Source: Prevotella sp. CAG:617 (lineage in GTDB: Bacteria; Bacteroidota; Bacteroidia; Bacteroidales; Bacteroidaceae). Taken from it: 16,447 nt of DNA. Shown here piece by piece: positions 14,969 to 16,447 of the stretch; position 1 is the stretch's first letter; every line of letters begins with the position of its first letter. The position numbers were made by a program, and so were the translations under genes. The stretch covers positions 1 through 16,447 of the forward strand of contig FR903633.1 of the NCBI GenBank assembly GCA_000438115.1. The letters run 5' to 3'. The notes under the pieces were generated by a model that was not told the origin of the DNA, searched no databases, and was given only the letters and a program-made list of their open reading frames with translations.

Positions 14969-16162
14969 TCAGCGGGCAAATACCTGTTGGATGCGTTCAA
15001 GCGCTTCGGCCATCTTTTCCTCTTTGGCGCAGAGCGAAATACGGATGTAGCGGTTGCCGTTGCTGCCGAAGATGAAGCCGGGAGTGATGAAAACCCGTGC
15101 CTCGTGCAGCACGCGCTCCGTAAGTGCCTCGCAGTCGGCATAGCTGTCGGGGATGCGTCCCCAGAGGAACATGCCTACCTGCGTGGGGTCGTACTGGCAG
15201 CCCAGGGTGTCCATGATTTGTTCGGCCAGGCGGCGCCGGCGGGCATATACCTGGTAGTTGGCCTCTTCGTGCCATTCGGCCGAATTCCGGTAAGCCGTGG
15301 CCGCAGCCAGCTGCATGGGGCGGAATGTTCCGGAGTCGATGTTGCTTTTGACTTTCAGAATCCAGCTGACAAATTCGGCGTTGGTGGCCAGCATACCCAC
15401 GCGCCATCCCGGCATGTTGTGGCTTTTGCTCATGGAGTTGAACTCGATGCAGCAGCTTTTGGCGCCGTCTACCTGAAGCAGGCTCAGCGGCTTGTGGTTA
15501 AGGATAAAACTGTAAGGATTGTCGTTGACTACTACGATGTGGTGGCGCTGCGCAAAGTCAACCAAACGTTCGTAGGTGCGTATTTGGGCAGCTGCTCCGG
15601 TGGGCATGTTGGGATAGTTGGTCCACATGATTTTCACGCGGCTCAGGTCTGTTGCCTCCAGTTCGTCAAAGTCGGGCTGCCATCCGTTTTCGGGGCGCAG
15701 GTTGTAGTTGACCACCTGGGTGCCGAGCAGACGGTTGAGCGAGGTGTAGGTAGGGTAGCCCGGGTTGGGCACAAGTACCTCGTCGCCTACGTTGGCCAGG
15801 GCCAGCGTTACGTGAAGAATACCCTCCTTTGAGCCGATGAGCGGCTGGATTTCCGTGGCAGGGTCCAGACTGACGCCATACCAGCGGCGGTAGAAGTCGG
15901 CCATGGCCTGACGCAGTTCGGGAATGCCGGCGGTGGGCTGGTAGCCGTGGGCGTCGGGCCGGCGGGCCTGCTCACACAGGGTGTCGATGGTGGCGGATGA
16001 GGGGGGCATGTCGGGGCTTCCGATGGCCAGACTGATGATGTTCTTTCCCTCTGCATTCATCTGGGCCACTTGCTTGCCCTTGCGGCTGAAGTAGTATTCG
16101 TTGACGGTCGAGAGGCGGTCGGCCGGCCGGATGGCGGGGTCAAAATTAGTTTTTTGCAACAT
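14969..16162 (-). CDS. Class I/II PLP-dependent aminotransferase, probable aromatic amino acid transaminase
   Basis: This 397-residue fold-type I aminotransferase has Lys246 as the expected Schiff-base lysine (SMSKSHNMPGWRVG), Asp214 and Tyr217 (NDNPYSF) for the cofactor, Asn185 (NYPNMPTG) and a C-terminal substrate Arg (RYIRISL). Its place between pheA and the DAHP synthase/mutase gene suggests it makes phenylalanine and tyrosine from phenylpyruvate and 4-hydroxyphenylpyruvate. Aspartate, or prephenate to arogenate, are other possible uses. The ATG lies inside the end of pheA, overlapping it by 17 bp, so the two are translationally coupled. A 65-bp gap follows to the next gene. Confidence 0.9.
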   Translation of the reverse strand: MLQKTNFDPAIRPADRLSTVNEYYFSRKGKQVAQMNAEGKNIISLAIGSPDMPPSSATIDTLCEQARRPDAHGYQPTAGIPELRQAMADFYRRWYGVSLDPATEIQPLIGSKEGILHVTLALANVGDEVLVPNPGYPTYTSLNRLLGTQVVNYNLRPENGWQPDFDELEATDLSRVKIMWTNYPNMPTGAAAQIRTYERLVDFAQRHHIVVVNDNPYSFILNHKPLSLLQVDGAKSCCIEFNSMSKSHNMPGWRVGMLATNAEFVSWILKVKSNIDSGTFRPMQLAAATAYRNSAEWHEEANYQVYARRRRLAEQIMDTLGCQYDPTQVGMFLWGRIPDSYADCEALTERVLHEARVFITPGFIFGSNGNRYIRISLCAKEEKMAEALERIQQVFAR

Positions 16163-16447
16163 ATTCTCCGAGTATTTTTAGTGCCTTGGTCAGTGGCCGT
16201 ACCGCGTCGATGCTCTGGCGGTAGCGGATGTAGTCGTTGTAGGTTACGTCGACGTAGAACAGGTATTCCCATTCGCGGCCAATGATGGGCAGTGATTGAA
16301 TCTTGGTCAGGTTGATTTTGTAGAACGAAAAGATGCTCAGTATCTGCGACAGCTGGCCTTCCTCATGCGGTACGGCAAAGACGAGCGAGGCTTTGTCCAC
16401 CTGGTGCAGGTCGCGCAGGCTGTCGGCGTTCCAGGGGTCGCACATCA
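16146..16447 (-). CDS. pheA: Prephenate dehydratase, C-terminal ACT domain (5' partial)
   Basis: Only the last 100 or so residues are in the window; the gene runs off the right edge and the Met at 16445 is probably internal. The visible part is an ACT domain (ASLVFAVPHEEGQLSQIL, SLPIIGREWEYLFYVD) that aligns with the regulatory domain of PheA, which converts prephenate to phenylpyruvate. Aligned with E. coli PheA, the GALV motif reads GQLS and the ESRP phenylalanine-binding motif reads QSLP. Phenylalanine feedback may thus work differently. It is the first visible gene of the operon and overlaps the aminotransferase by 17 bp. The catalytic domain cannot be checked here. Confidence 0.85.
   Translation of the reverse strand, partial: MCDPWNADSLRDLHQVDKASLVFAVPHEEGQLSQILSIFSFYKINLTKIQSLPIIGREWEYLFYVDVTYNDYIRYRQSIDAVRPLTKALKILGEYVAKN

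Noticed and set aside
1..16447. CRISPR array, mobile element, prophage, tRNA or rRNA
   Set aside because: I saw no regularly spaced long repeats, transposase or integrase genes, terminal inverted repeats, or cloverleaf or rRNA sequence by eye.

Overview
The window looks like chromosome of a Bacteroidales bacterium (Bacteroides/Prevotella-like; I cannot name a species). The evidence is: short 287-residue primary sigma factors without region 1.1, Bacteroidetes-type promoter cores (TAnnTTTG, with TTTG about 20 nt upstream), no convincing Shine-Dalgarno sites, a DAHP synthase with a C-terminal chorismate mutase, and a long PiT transporter with a PhoU-like tail. No tRNA, rRNA, IS element, CRISPR array or phage gene was seen.

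Layout. (1) Positions 1-1659 (+): 3' part of a membrane-spanning TPR/helix-turn-helix regulator whose first visible codon looks like a lipobox cysteine. A bidirectional terminator separates it from the convergent next block. (2) 5128-1747 (-): a phosphate-porin-like outer-membrane protein, then an OmpR/PhoB-class response regulator and a sensor histidine kinase. (3) 5337-7249 (+): two full-length primary sigma factor genes in tandem, about 84% identical in protein. (4) 7627-10188 (+): a large secreted protein with an MG2-like N-terminus and a TonB-plug-like C-terminus but no barrel, behind a textbook Bacteroidetes promoter. (5) 12703-10460 (-): a PiT phosphate transporter fused to a PhoU-like domain. 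(6) 16447-13031 (-): an aromatic amino acid operon running pheA (partial), aminotransferase, DAHP synthase/chorismate mutase, tyrA.

Most interesting signals. Upstream of both the porin and the PiT gene lie three 7-bp repeats (TGTAACA on the coding strand) phased every 11 bp. In both cases the last repeat ends exactly 20 nt before a -7 element, so it takes the place of the -33 element. This looks like a Bacteroidetes counterpart of the PhoB-box/activator promoter. It ties the two-component system, the outer-membrane porin and the inner-membrane transporter into one probable phosphate-starvation regulon, although porin and transporter lie about 7.5 kb apart. The porin promoter is so close to its ATG that the mRNA should be leaderless or nearly so.

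The second strong signal is the sigma pair. The genes differ at most synonymous sites, except for a 116-bp tract covering regions 2.3 to 3.0 that is nearly identical at the DNA level. This suggests recent gene conversion that keeps promoter -7 recognition the same while the rest of the proteins diverges.
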